A stretch of DNA of 64,000 bases. It comes from Crocodylus rhombifer (taxonomy: Eukaryota; Chordata; Crocodylia; Crocodylidae). Location of the stretch: assembly GCA_038503035.1 (NCBI GenBank), contig JAVSML010001165.1, positions 310,001 to 374,000 on the forward strand, read 5' to 3'. Positions 11,993 through 21,225 of this stretch are shown here, one piece after another. Numbering within the stretch: position 1 is the first letter of the stretch; each line of letters starts with the position of its first letter. The translations under genes were made by a program, and so were the position numbers. The notes beneath the pieces were generated by a model. It was not told the DNA's origin. It searched no databases and saw only the letters and a program-made list of their open reading frames with translations.

Positions 11993-13118
11993 TGTAAGGG
12001 TCAGGGGTGTACCACGTGTCGTGGGACCCCAAAACCCGGATGTCCCCTGGAGAGGGGGGGTACCCAGTGGACCTTCCCGCTTCGCCGCTCTCGCCTGCCA
12101 CGACTTGATGGAATTATGGGGTTCACCCGTGCCGGGAAGCTGGCGGTCCACGTAGGGTACGGTGCCCCCAAAGTCCAGGGGTCCTGAGGGCTCCTTCCTC
12201 CCCTACACCCTCGCCCGTTCCTCCGGGTTGAGCCTCCGTGAGGGGCTCCCCTGGTAGAGTCCCAGTCCGGTGGGAAAGGGGGGGCTTCCCCAACCGGACC
12301 CTCACCGCTGTTCCTGCGGCTCCCAGTCCCCCGGGCGCCGCTGGCTCCTATGGTCTGGGGTTATCCCAAACCCCTTGCGTGTGTCTCCCGCCGAGCGGGG
12401 TTTCCACGGGCGGCCTTCCCCGCCCTCAGGTCGTCCTGCGCGACCACGTGTCTCGCAGTCTCTGCAGGAGGTTTCCCCGGTCTGTGGCTCCCTTCCCGGT
12501 CGCCCCCGGGGTTCGCGTTACCTTCCCGTCGTCGCGGGCTCCTGCCGTCGCTGCCTCCGCAGTGACCTGGGCCCGCGGTCCCTCTGGGTCCGTGCGGGGT
12601 TCCGCCCCCCTTTGGTACGCTGCCGCTGCCTCTTGCCGCGCGGCTCTCGGCTCCGTCTCTGCCGGCTGCTCTGCAGTAGACCTCAGCTGCGAGGCTCCCG
12701 ACTCTGCTTCCGCCGGCCGCTCCGCTGCCGGCGCCCACCGCGGGGCTCTCGGCTCCGCCGGTATCAGCCGCGCCGCCGCCGACCCCCGCTGCGAGGCTCC
12801 CGGCTCCGCCGCTCCCTGACTCACCGTTCGCGGGTCCACGGCCTCTGGTTCCGCTGCCGCCGGCTTCCGCCGCGTGTCTCCCGAACTCCGTACACGCGTC
12901 TTGTCCGCTCCTCCAGTGAGCTCCGAGTGGAGCCTCCCCTTCTTCCTGCAGGTGAGCGTCTCCTTTTTATCTTCCCGCGCCGATCCTGCGCCGGCGCGGT
13001 TCAGGTTCCCGCACGCCTTAAGTTCCCCGCTGGGTTTCCGGGCCCTAGCCCGGAAACGGGGCGGATTTCCAGGGTTCTTCCCTCGGGCCGGGCCCCGCGG
13101 GGTCCTGGCCCCCTCACA
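11993..13118 (+). mobile_element. GC-rich solo-LTR-like insertion with AGGTC target duplication
   Basis: A 1126-bp block starting TGTAAGGG and ending CCCTCACA, bounded on both sides by AGGTC (11988-11992 and 13119-13123). It splits the CR1 3' UTR: the two CR1 halves join perfectly across one AGGTC. TG...CA ends with short inverted termini and a 5-bp duplication fit an LTR; no internal retroviral genes are present. Base composition is far more GC-rich than anything nearby. Long open frames on both strands here (193-294 codons) look like composition artefacts. Strand is arbitrary. Confidence 0.75.
12642..12812. repeat. 51-bp tandem repeat within the GC-rich insertion
   Basis: The motif ggctctcggctcc / ggctcccgactct recurs at 12642, 12693, 12744 and 12795, exactly 51 bp apart, with variants gcgaggctc and gcggggctc before it. 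A 51-bp (17-codon) period keeps any overlapping frame open, which explains the long frames without implying a gene. Confidence 0.75.
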
Positions 13119-13589
13119 AGGTCCCTTCCGACCCTAGAAACTATGAAACTCTGACTCCACTGAGCAGAGCAGCAAGACCAGCAGGCAAGGAGGCAGGAGG
13201 AGCCAGCAACAGAAATAAGGTAAGCAGGGCAGAGGGGGAAGAGGGAGGAAGAGCCAGGCCAGCTGGGCCAGCTGTAGGGAATTGAGAAGTGGTTTTTCTC
13301 CCCTCCCATCCCTATTTAGCTGCACTGGGCAGGAGTGACACTCCTGAGCCACATGAACAGGCCCCACTAACAGGCATGCTGTTCAGGGGTGCACTGGAGT
13401 TTGTGCAGGAGTGGGTATGAGTGAGGGGTAGTCAGGGAGGGGAACTGACCCCTAAGGGGAGGTGGGCTACTCACTGGGGTTTCCAGGTTGAAGGAGACTC
13501 CCAAGGCAAAGTTTCCTTGGGGGAGGGGCTGCTGGCAGACTCCCCTCGCCTGTCATACACGTGCCCTGCTTGAGGCCCTGGAGGGGTAG

Positions 13590-14400
13590 GTGAGGGACCT
13601 TCAGGTAGAGGTGATCAGGCTGCAGGGGATTAGGACCACAGAGGATGAGATTGATGATTACTTTCATTCTCTGCAGGACAAGGTGGAGAAACAGCAAGGG
13701 AATGCCCCAAAGCAGATGCAGGTGAATAGAGGATGGTCACCTCCTGGGCCAGACCTTTTACTGCAGATACAGCTCCTCTAGTGCAGTTGGGGAACAAATA
13801 TGAGGCCCTGGCTACATTGGAGGAGTGTGTGATGAAGGAAAGTGCATTGGAGGATCCCACAACTCTCATTGAGTGAGCTGAGGGCCAGTCAGGTAACCAG
13901 AAGAAGAGACGCTATATCATTGTAGTGGATGACTCCCTGCTGAGAGGAACAGAGGGAACTATCTGTCGCCCGGATCCCATGGTGTGAGAGGTTTGATGCC
14001 TGCCTGGAGCCAGGATCAGGAATGTCGCAGCATGGACTCCTGACCTCATCTGGCCTATCCAATGGTCCTCATCCATGTGGGAACAAATGATGCTGCCAGG
14101 AGTAGTCCAGACCATATCATGAGTGACTACAGGGCTCTGGGGGCCAGACTTAGGAAGATGGGGGCACAGATGGTCTTCTCATTGATACTGCTGGTCAGCA
14201 GTTGAAGTAGGCATCACATCACCTGTGTCAGAGATGTCAAACCCCGGATCAGGAGTTGGTGCCACCATGTGGGTTTTGGCTTCCTGGACCATGATCCTCA
14301 CTTCCATGCAGGAGACTTCTTGGGATGCAATGGGCTTCGTCTCTCTGCAAAAGGTAAGAGTCTCTTTTCTTACAGGTTGGCTGATCTCCTACATGGGGAT
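13590..14400 (+). pseudogene. CR1 ORF1 remnant (coiled coil plus SGNH esterase-like domain)
   Basis: The N-terminal part reads 'RDLQVEVIRLQGIRTTEDEI', an amphipathic stretch like CR1 ORF1. Further on, near 13920-13950, 'VVDDSLLRGTEG' corresponds to the esterase nucleophile block, with the usual Gly of GDS replaced by Asp. Near 14070-14100 'HVGTNDAARS' matches the GTND block. Several in-frame stops separate these motifs. In CR1 this protein accompanies the RNA; this copy is dead. Confidence 0.65.
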
Positions 14401-14569
14401 TTAAACTAGATTTGACGGGGGTCAGGAAGGCAGAAGATGGAGAGAATCTAAGACCTACGATCTATGAGACATGCAACAGAACATCCCATGTAAGTACTAA
14501 GGGCACCATTGGGCATCAGAATGAAGGGGCACCAAAGGCATCATTCAGAGGGCTCAAGTGCCTCTAAAC

Positions 14570-14985
14570 TAATGCTAGGAGCATGGGGAACAAGCAGGAA
14601 GAACTTGCACTCCTGCTTGCAGATAATAAATTTGATTTAATGGGCTAATGGAAACCTGGTGGGACCCTACCCAAGACTGGGCAGTACACATTGAGGGCTA
14701 AAGGTTGTACAGACAGGAGAGAGGAGGGAGGAAAGGGGGGTGGGGCAGGGTTGCCTTCTATATTAGGGAGTGTTATACATCTACCCTAATCAAAATGGGG
14801 TCAGAGGAGGACAAAGTTGGGGTATTGTGGTTTAGGATACATGGAGGTTGGGAGGAAAGGGATTTGGTGGTGGGGACCTGCTACAGAACACCACATCAAG
14901 AGGAAGAGCTGGATTTGGAATTCTTGAGGTGGCTGTCAGAGGCCGTATGGTCTAGGGACATGGTTGTCATGGGGATTGAAGGAGG
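14570..14985 (+). pseudogene. CR1 ORF2 endonuclease N-terminal remnant
   Basis: Translated pieces 'TNARSMGNKQEEL' (near 14570) and 'GRVAFYIRECYTSTLI' (near 14750) match the start of CR1 apurinic-type endonucleases. Stops occur at the 'LMG*W' position and elsewhere. At about 14985 the sequence jumps to the reverse transcriptase block 'NNYRPVSL', so the catalytic C-terminal half of the endonuclease is deleted. Confidence 0.65.
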
Positions 14986-16275
14986 ATACGAATAATTATA
15001 GGCCAGTCAGTCTCACCTCCATCCTTGGAAAAGTCTTTGAAAAGATTATTAAGGATTATAGTTGTGTGAGTCCAGTGGGAAAAATAATGCAGCAGGGCAA
15101 CCAGCATGGATTCATTGCAGGTAGATCATGCCTGACTAATGTGTTTTCTTTTTATAACCAAGTCACAAAATACATAGACCCAGGAGTAGAGGTGGATGTC
15201 ATTTACTTGGATTTTAGGAAGGCCTTCAATACAGTATCTCATCCAGTCTCATAAATAAATTAAGAGGCTGTGACTTAGATGATTACATAGTCTGGTGGGT
15301 GGAAAACTTAGGGGGTCACACCCAGAGAGTGGTAGTGGATGGGCTGGTATTGAGCTGCAAGGATGTGGGCAGTGGGGTCCTGCAGGACTCAGTCCTTGGT
15401 CCTGTACTCTTCAATGTCTTTATCAGTGACTTGGATGTGGGTGAGAAGTGTACTCTGTCCAAGTTTGCGGATGACACTAAATTGAGGGGTGAAGTGAACT
15501 TACCAGAGAGTAGGGAATGATTGCAGGCAGACCTGGACAGATTGGAAAAGTGGTCAGAGCACAATAGGATGCAGTTCAACAGGGACAAATGCTGAGTTCT
15601 GCACCTGGGGCATAAAAATATCCAGCACACCTACTGGCTGGGAAATGACCCTCTCAGCAGCACAGAAGCAGAAAGGGATGATGGAGTTGTAGTGGACTCC
15701 CAAGATGAACATGAGTTGTCAGTGTGACTAAATCATCAGCAAAGCTAACTGCACTTTATCATGCATCAGCAGATGCATGACGAATAGATCCAAGGAGGTG
15801 ATGCTTCCCCTCTGTGCTGCACCTGTCAGACGGCAGTTGGAGGACTGTTTCCAGTTTTGGACGCCTTACTTTAAGAATGATGTGGATAACCACAAGAGGG
15901 TACAGAGGAGGGCCACTTGTATGGCTAAGGATTTGCAGGCCAAGCCATATGAGGAGAGACTAAGGGACCAGCACCTCTTCAACCTCAACAAGAGAAGGCT
16001 AAAAGATGATCTTGTGGCCGCCTACAAATTCATTAGGGGGGGCGCAGCAAGGAATCAGAGGTGCTCTGTTCACCAGGGTGCCTCTTGGGGTAACAAGGAA
16101 CAATGATCACAAAGTGACAGAGAGCAAATTTAGGCTAAACATCAGGAAGAACTTCTTCATGGTAAGGGTGGCCAGAATTTAGAATGGGCTTCTAAGGGAG
16201 GAGGTGCTCTCCTCCGCCTTGGTGGTCTTTAAGAGAAGGCTGGATAGGCATCTGGCTGGGATCATCTGACCCCAC
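14986..16275 (+). pseudogene. CR1 ORF2 reverse transcriptase remnant
   Basis: Recognisable blocks: 'NYRPVSLTSILGKVFEKII', 'GNQHGFIAGRSCLTN', '[16 protein letters not shown]', then stop; '[19 protein letters not shown]' at about 15430-15480; and 'EERLRDQHLFNLNKRRLKDD' near 15950-16010. At least three frame breaks separate them. The FADD residues survive but the frame cannot produce an enzyme. Confidence 0.8.
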
Positions 16276-16356
16276 CACTTTTTCCTGCCCAGGCAGGGGA
16301 TGAGACTCGATGATCTGTTGAGGTATCTTCCAACCCTAGCATCTATGAATCTATGA

Positions 16357-16840
16357 GATAGGTGCGGGGGTTTCTGGGAAACTGCACCTGAAACTGCTGA
16401 CAAGAAAAACTCATGTCATGTGTAACTTTGTGTGCGTGTTAAGGCATAGAGAGATGAAAACTGAGGCCATGAAGGCTGCTCCTGGTTTCAAGGAGACAGG
16501 CGAAGCGGTTTCTGGGAAATTGCACCTCAAGCTGCTGACAAGCAAAATTCATGACATGTTTGACTGTGTGTCTGTTAAGGCACAGCTGTTTTTCCGTCCC
16601 TCCCCCAGAGCACTGGGATTGGAAGGAAACTCAGGGAAGGATCACAGTCACTGGCCAGCTACACATGTCAATATCAGAGCAGTCCTTCCCTCCCCCTCCA
16701 TCTTCTTAGTTTTGGTTTCCCCTCAAGCAAGCCTAGCTTTGAAACTCAAAATGTTTTGAAACTTTTCAACTTTTCTTGTTTTATTTTGAAGCTGTTTCAA
16801 AGCCTTTCATTTCAATTTCACTGTTTTGAGAAGTGACAGC
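16357..16840 (+). repeat. Right part of the ~142-bp tandem repeat and element end
   Basis: Tandem units resume at 'ataggtgcgg' (16358) and 'acaggcgaag' (16496), 138 bp apart, with the same 'tttctgggaaa' and 'ctgacaagc' motifs. From about 16730 an AT-rich stretch (gaaactcaaaatg...) is a partial inverted match to 9840-9880. This suggests the inverted ends of a host element whose core is the tandem repeat. Confidence 0.6.
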
Positions 16841-16859
16841 TTTTCTGTGGTATTAAGTG

Positions 16860-18355
16860 CAGTCCCTGAATTACCCAGCCGTGTGGGAATGCCGAAGCAG
16901 GGGTCTGGGCATACTCCTCCTCACTGCCTGTCATCATTACTAGTGGAGGTGATGTGGAGGAGTGCCCGTGGGTGCACGCGCACTCCCTGAGTGTGGCGGT
17001 GCACCCCCTGCAAAAAGGCACCACTGGCGGCATCTGCAGGCAATCCAGGATTCCCTTGGTTGGCACTTGCCATGCCCTCCTCTCCCCTGCCCCCAACAGT
17101 GCTGGTGGCATCTGTGGGAGCTCCCCTGCTTACCGCTGCCACACTCGTGCCACCGCCGTGCCCCTCCAGCCACTGGGGACACACGCTGTTCGTGATTACT
17201 GGCAATCTATTGGTTCATTGATGGACCTTGAGATGACTTGAGAGTCCAATCTTTGAGCCACAACTCTGGCTCCCAGCTCCAGCCCCTGGCCCCCAGCCCC
17301 CAGCTCCAGCCCCTGGCCCCAGCCCCCAGCCTCTCAGCTCTGGCTCTAGTCCCAGCCCCCAGCCTCCAGCCCCCAGCTCCAGCCTCCGGCCACAGCCTTT
17401 CAGCTTAGCTCTCAGCTCCAGCCTCTGGCCCCCAGCCCCAGGCCTGCAGGCCCCAGCCTCTGGTCCCCAGTCCTCAGCCCCCTTCAGTAAGTATCCCACC
17501 CCAGACAGAGGCAGAGCACTCACAGACCACTACTCCTTAGAGGGAACATTGCCCCCAACATGAGCCAGTTGAAGTCTTCCTCTCTCACTAGGTAAATATT
17601 GGGAAAACTTTGATCACTTAACACTGCAAGGTATGCTCAGCTGAGTATACAAGGCATGCCCAAGATATGTGTTTCCCAATTCAGTTCTGTCTGAGGGGAT
17701 TCATGCACATCTTTCTTGCCTCAGTAACTGTCTGAACTAGCAGCCCTCAGGGCAGTGATGGAGAGCACATGCCACTTCTCCTATTGATGTTGTGCCACAT
17801 GATAGAAAATAATTCAAGTTTCAGGGCACTCACTTTGGTGAGGCTTCCTAGTTTCAAGTCCCTGCACCCTAGTATTTCTGTATTTTATCCTATACCTGCT
17901 TAAGCAAAATACAGAAAAAAATCTTGAGAATAGAGGCTGAGACTCAGACATCTCTTTTCTAGGGCAGTACCACAGCTACTAGGCTAGAGTTGTGATCCTG
18001 CTGATACCCACTCTCTCACCCAATGTAGCTCAAATACTTTTTTGGAAAATGAAACAGCTCTAACAGGGGGGATGTAGAGTGCTCTCACCCGGAGTATTCC
18101 ATCAACTGGTGTAAAAGCAATCTCCTAAGAACTGGGAGAAGTGAAATAGACCTTCTTAGCCAAAGGAAAGAATTGAATATAGCTCTTTCCCATTCCTGAA
18201 GCATTCTTGACTGTGTAAAGGCGGAGGTAACTCCTTTGCACACAGTGTTTTTGAAGAAAAGAGAAATCCCTAACTGGCCCTTGAAGAAAAAGGAATAGGA
18301 GAGGGTTATGAGCTGTGGATATGGAAAAGGCAGAGGTGGTTCCTTGCCGTTTGTT
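16860..18355. other. Intergenic/intronic repeats, mostly unassigned
   Basis: 16870-17220 is GC-rich unique-looking sequence. 17262-17480 is a C-rich low-complexity array (listed separately). 17830-18050 has loose tRNA-SINE-like motifs. No exon relic of the lipase was recognised here. Confidence 0.4.
17262..17480. repeat. C-rich minisatellite (cagcccc/cagctcc units)
   Basis: Irregular repetition of 'cagctccagcccctggcccc'-like units gives a strongly strand-asymmetric C-rich tract. It is a simple minisatellite, not coding. Confidence 0.8.
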
Positions 18356-18359
18356 TCAA

Positions 18360-20290
18360 GAGATTGTGTTGGGAACACACAGGTGAACCTAACAAGGAGG
18401 ATTACTCCGCGCTGGTCCGGTCCTGCAGGGACCAAACCAGGAAAGCCAAGGCTGCAACTGAACTCCAACTAGCTTCAGGCATCAAGGACAACAAAAAGTC
18501 CTTTTTCAGATATGTGGGGAGCCGGAGGAAAAGCAAGGGCAATGTTGGACCCCTGCTAAACCAGATGGGGCAACTGACAACTGATGCCCAGGAAAAAGCC
18601 AACCTATTAAATAGGTACTTTGCGTCAGTCTTTCATCAGTCACACGGGATGCCCATGCCTGCTATGGGACAGGGAAATCTGGGTGAGGGGGATCCCCTAC
18701 CCTCCATCAATGCTGACCTCGTGAAGGAACACCTTGAGAAGCTGGATACCTTCAAGTCAGCTGGCCCTGACAACCTGCACCCCAGGGTACTCAAGGAGCT
18801 GGCGAGCGTCATAGCTCAGCCCCTGGCACGAATTTTGGAAAACTCCTGGCGCTCTGGTGTAGTGCCCGAAGACTGGAAGAAGGCCAATGTGGCGCCGATC
18901 TTCAAGAAAGGGAGGAGAGTGGATCCGGCTAACTACAGGCCCATTAGCCTGCCTTCTATCCTGGGGAAGATCTTAGAAAAGTTTATTAAGGAGGCCATCC
19001 TTGAGGGACTGGCCCAGGCTAACTTTCTAAGGGACAGCCAGCACGGGTTTGTTGCGGGTAGGTCTTGTTTGACCAATCTCATTTCCTTCTATGACCAGGT
19101 GACCTATCACCTGGACAAGGGAGAAGAGATTGATGTCATATATCTTGACTTCAAAAAAGCTTTTGATCTGGTATCCCATGATCACCTCTTGGCCAAACTG
19201 CCCAGTTGTGGCCTTGGCTCCACCACGATCCGCTGGCTGGGAAATTGGCTTCGTGGTCGGACCCAGAGGGTTGTGATTGATGGCAGTCACTCATCATGGT
19301 GCCCTGTGACCAGTGGGGTCCCTCAAGGCTCTGTCCTTGGACCCATACTGTTCAACATCTTCATTAACGATGTGGACATTGGAGTCAGGAGTGGACTGGC
19401 CAAGTTCGCCGATGACACCAAAATTTGGGGCATAGTATCCATGCCAGAAGATAGGCGGGTGATCCAGGCTGACCTGGACAAGCTCAGCAAATGGGCAGAC
19501 GAGAACCTCATGGTGTTTAACACCGAAAAATCCAAGGTTCTCCACCTTGGGAGGAAAAACCTGCAGCACCCTTATAGGCTCAGCAGTGCTACGTTGGTCA
19601 GCACTACAGAAGAAAAAGACTTGGGGGTCATCATTGACCACAAGATGAACATGAGCCTGCAATGCGATGCTCCGGCTAGTAAAGCGACCAAAATGCTGGC
19701 GTGCATCCATAGATGCTTCTCGAGCAAATCCCGGGACGTCATTCTCCCCTTGTACTCGGCCTTGGTGAGGCCGCAGCTGGAGTACTGCGTCCAGTTTTGG
19801 GCTCCACAATTCAAAAAGGATGTGGAGAAGCTTGAGAGAGTCCAGAGGAGAGCCACGCGCATGATCAGAGGTCAGGAAAACAGATCTTATGATGACAGGC
19901 TGAGAGCCATGGGACTTTTTAGCCTGGAAAAGCGCAGGCTCAGGGGTGATCTGATGGCCACCTATAAGTTTATCAGGGGTGACCACCAGGATCTGGGGGA
20001 ACGTCTGTTCACCAGAGCGCCCCAAGGGATGACGAGGTCGAACGGTCACAAACTCCTGCAAGACTGTTTCAGGCTGGACATAAGGAAGAATTTCTTTACT
20101 GTCCAAGCCCCCAAGGTCTGGAACAGTCTGCCAGCGGAGGTGGTTCAAGCACCTACATTGAACACCTTCAAGAGTAAATTGGATGCTTATCTTGCTGGGA
20201 TCCTATGACCCCAGCTGACTTCCTGCCCTTTGGGCAGGGGGCTGGACTCGATGATCTCCCGAGGTCCCTTCCAGCTCTAATGTCTATGAA
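18360..20290 (+). mobile_element. CR1 LINE number 3, 5'-truncated, youngest-looking copy
   Basis: Begins inside ORF2 and carries an uninterrupted 614-codon frame. It ends with the full CR1 3' UTR and tail ('ggactcgatgatctcccgag', then 'cttccagctctaatgtctat'). The intact frame contrasts with its decayed neighbours, pointing to a more recent insertion. It lies within the expanded intron of the dead lipase copy. Confidence 0.9.
18364..20208 (+). CDS. CR1 ORF2 C-terminal part, intact reverse transcriptase
   Basis: 614 codons with a normal CR1 stop after 'LDAYLAGIL'. Residues 1-100 are the linker between endonuclease and RT ('KKSFFRYVGSRRKSKGNVGP'). RT blocks follow: 'GVVPEDWKKANVAPIFKKG' near residue 165, 'NYRPISLPSILGK', 'DSQHGFVAGRSC', 'VIYLDFKKAFDLVSHDHL', 'GVPQGSVLGPILFNIF' near 319, and catalytic 'KFADDTK' near 348. 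The conserved CR1 C-terminal domain ('RLRGDLMATYKFIRG', 'RLDIRKNFFTVQAPKVWNSLP') is complete. There is no endonuclease, so it should not retrotranspose by itself. The first Met is only the first one in the open frame; no promoter is expected at this truncated 5' end. Confidence 0.9.
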   Translation: MCWEHTGEPNKEDYSALVRSCRDQTRKAKAATELQLASGIKDNKKSFFRYVGSRRKSKGNVGPLLNQMGQLTTDAQEKANLLNRYFASVFHQSHGMPMPAMGQGNLGEGDPLPSINADLVKEHLEKLDTFKSAGPDNLHPRVLKELASVIAQPLARILENSWRSGVVPEDWKKANVAPIFKKGRRVDPANYRPISLPSILGKILEKFIKEAILEGLAQANFLRDSQHGFVAGRSCLTNLISFYDQVTYHLDKGEEIDVIYLDFKKAFDLVSHDHLLAKLPSCGLGSTTIRWLGNWLRGRTQRVVIDGSHSSWCPVTSGVPQGSVLGPILFNIFINDVDIGVRSGLAKFADDTKIWGIVSMPEDRRVIQADLDKLSKWADENLMVFNTEKSKVLHLGRKNLQHPYRLSSATLVSTTEEKDLGVIIDHKMNMSLQCDAPASKATKMLACIHRCFSSKSRDVILPLYSALVRPQLEYCVQFWAPQFKKDVEKLERVQRRATRMIRGQENRSYDDRLRAMGLFSLEKRRLRGDLMATYKFIRGDHQDLGERLFTRAPQGMTRSNGHKLLQDCFRLDIRKNFFTVQAPKVWNSLPAEVVQAPTLNTFKSKLDAYLAGIL

Positions 20291-21225
20291 ATTTCCTATT
20301 GTCTGAGTAGACAAAACACTAAGGCTCTTGTGGACTCCATTCTGAAGCAACTAAATCTCCCTGCTGTTGTACAGTGAACTGAAGTGATTAACACAAAGTT
20401 TCAGAATCCACTTGAGAGCATTTTTGCCAAAACAGCCAGCAGGTGAGCAGGAGGCTACCTAGGCCTAGCAGTAGGAAATACTGAAGAAAGTATCAGATTT
20501 GGACTACACTGCTCAAAATGTGCTTTAGCTGTTTAACCTTGGGCTAATCAGAGGCACAAAGCTTCTTTTGCAACTGGGTACCTGGAACCAGGTCAGTTTG
20601 TCCTTACATAAACACTAGCATAGCAGGTTGTGGTTAGGTTGTGGCAGTAGGCTAGTTGTTAGAGCACTCACCTGGGATGTGGGAAATTCAAACTCAGTTC
20701 CCTTCTCTTCCAGTTCCAGAGCAGAGTTTTGTATCAAAATATCCTACTGCCTAAGAGTCACCTACTACTGGGCTACTGGGTGGAAGGGCACCATCCCTTC
20801 CTGTTCCTGGATGCATTTTATGTAAGGCGTAGCTTATACTGAAGATAGATGGCCATAAGACTGGGATAGAAGGGCATAAGACTGGGATCCACAGGCAGTG
20901 TGGGTCATTTTTTAATGTCATGGGAAATTGGATTCTGAGCATTTCATGGGTATCTGGATGTCCATGCCCAGCAGAAGAAGTAGAAAAGCCTAGAGAATTC
21001 AACTACTAGAAACTTAAAGAACTACGCAGTTTTGGTATTTCAAGACTTAAGTGGAGTTTGACAGGAGTTTTAAGACCCCACATTTTGGACTTAGGCACCT
21101 AAACTTCCTTGAAAACCTGACTCTTAGGAGCTCAACACCAAAAGTCCCACTGGGTGCTTTTGAAAGTTTGATAGAGACCTGCTTACTAGGTCTCAATCTC
21201 CTACTAACATTACTAACATTACTAG
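20291..21225. other. Repeat-rich filler with a tRNA-SINE-like segment
   Basis: No exon is seen. It contains a SINE-like segment at 20628-20760. It also has a short tandem duplication ('cataagactgggat' at about 20854 and 20877) and the start of a CR1 tail at 21226. Confidence 0.4.
20628..20760 (+). mobile_element. tRNA-derived SINE-like sequence
   Basis: 'taggctagttgttagagc' resembles an RNA polymerase III box A, and 'aaattcaaactcagttcc' lies where a box B would be. It is followed by non-tRNA sequence ('ttctcttccagttccagag'). It does not fold as a functional tRNA. A degenerate SINE is the best reading. Confidence 0.45.

Larger units (their letters stand above)
10350..13150 (+). mobile_element. 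CR1 LINE number 1, 5'-truncated, interrupted by an LTR-like insertion
   Basis: The element enters within the ORF2 region, carries the reverse transcriptase, then the CR1 3' UTR ('ggactagatgatgt'). It is interrupted at 11992 by 1126 bp of GC-rich DNA. It resumes at 13119 with 'aggtcccttccgaccctag' and ends near 'aactatgaaac'. It sits inside a tandem repeat unit. Confidence 0.85.
13151..16356 (+). mobile_element. CR1 LINE number 2, near full-length but decayed, internally deleted
   Basis: Starts directly after the tail of CR1 number 1 and ends with 'gatgatctgttgagg...tctatgaatctatga' at about 16354, joining the tandem repeat. It contains ORF1 (about 13590-14400), the start of the ORF2 endonuclease (about 14570-14985) and then, after a deletion of endonuclease and linker sequence, the reverse transcriptase (14986-16275). 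Many stops and frameshifts make it inactive. Confidence 0.8.

Noticed and set aside
12238..13154. Long plus- and minus-strand open frames (193 and 294 codons plus, 125-137 codons minus)
   Set aside because: They lie wholly inside the GC-rich LTR-like insertion, overlap in several frames on both strands, and owe their length to GC bias and a 51-bp repeat.
17262..17480. Proline/alanine-rich coding region
   Set aside because: Simple C-rich repeat with frames open on both strands and no splice or start context.
20628..20700. Functional tRNA gene
   Set aside because: Only box A- and B-like motifs remain; I could not build the acceptor and anticodon stems, and the context is SINE-like.
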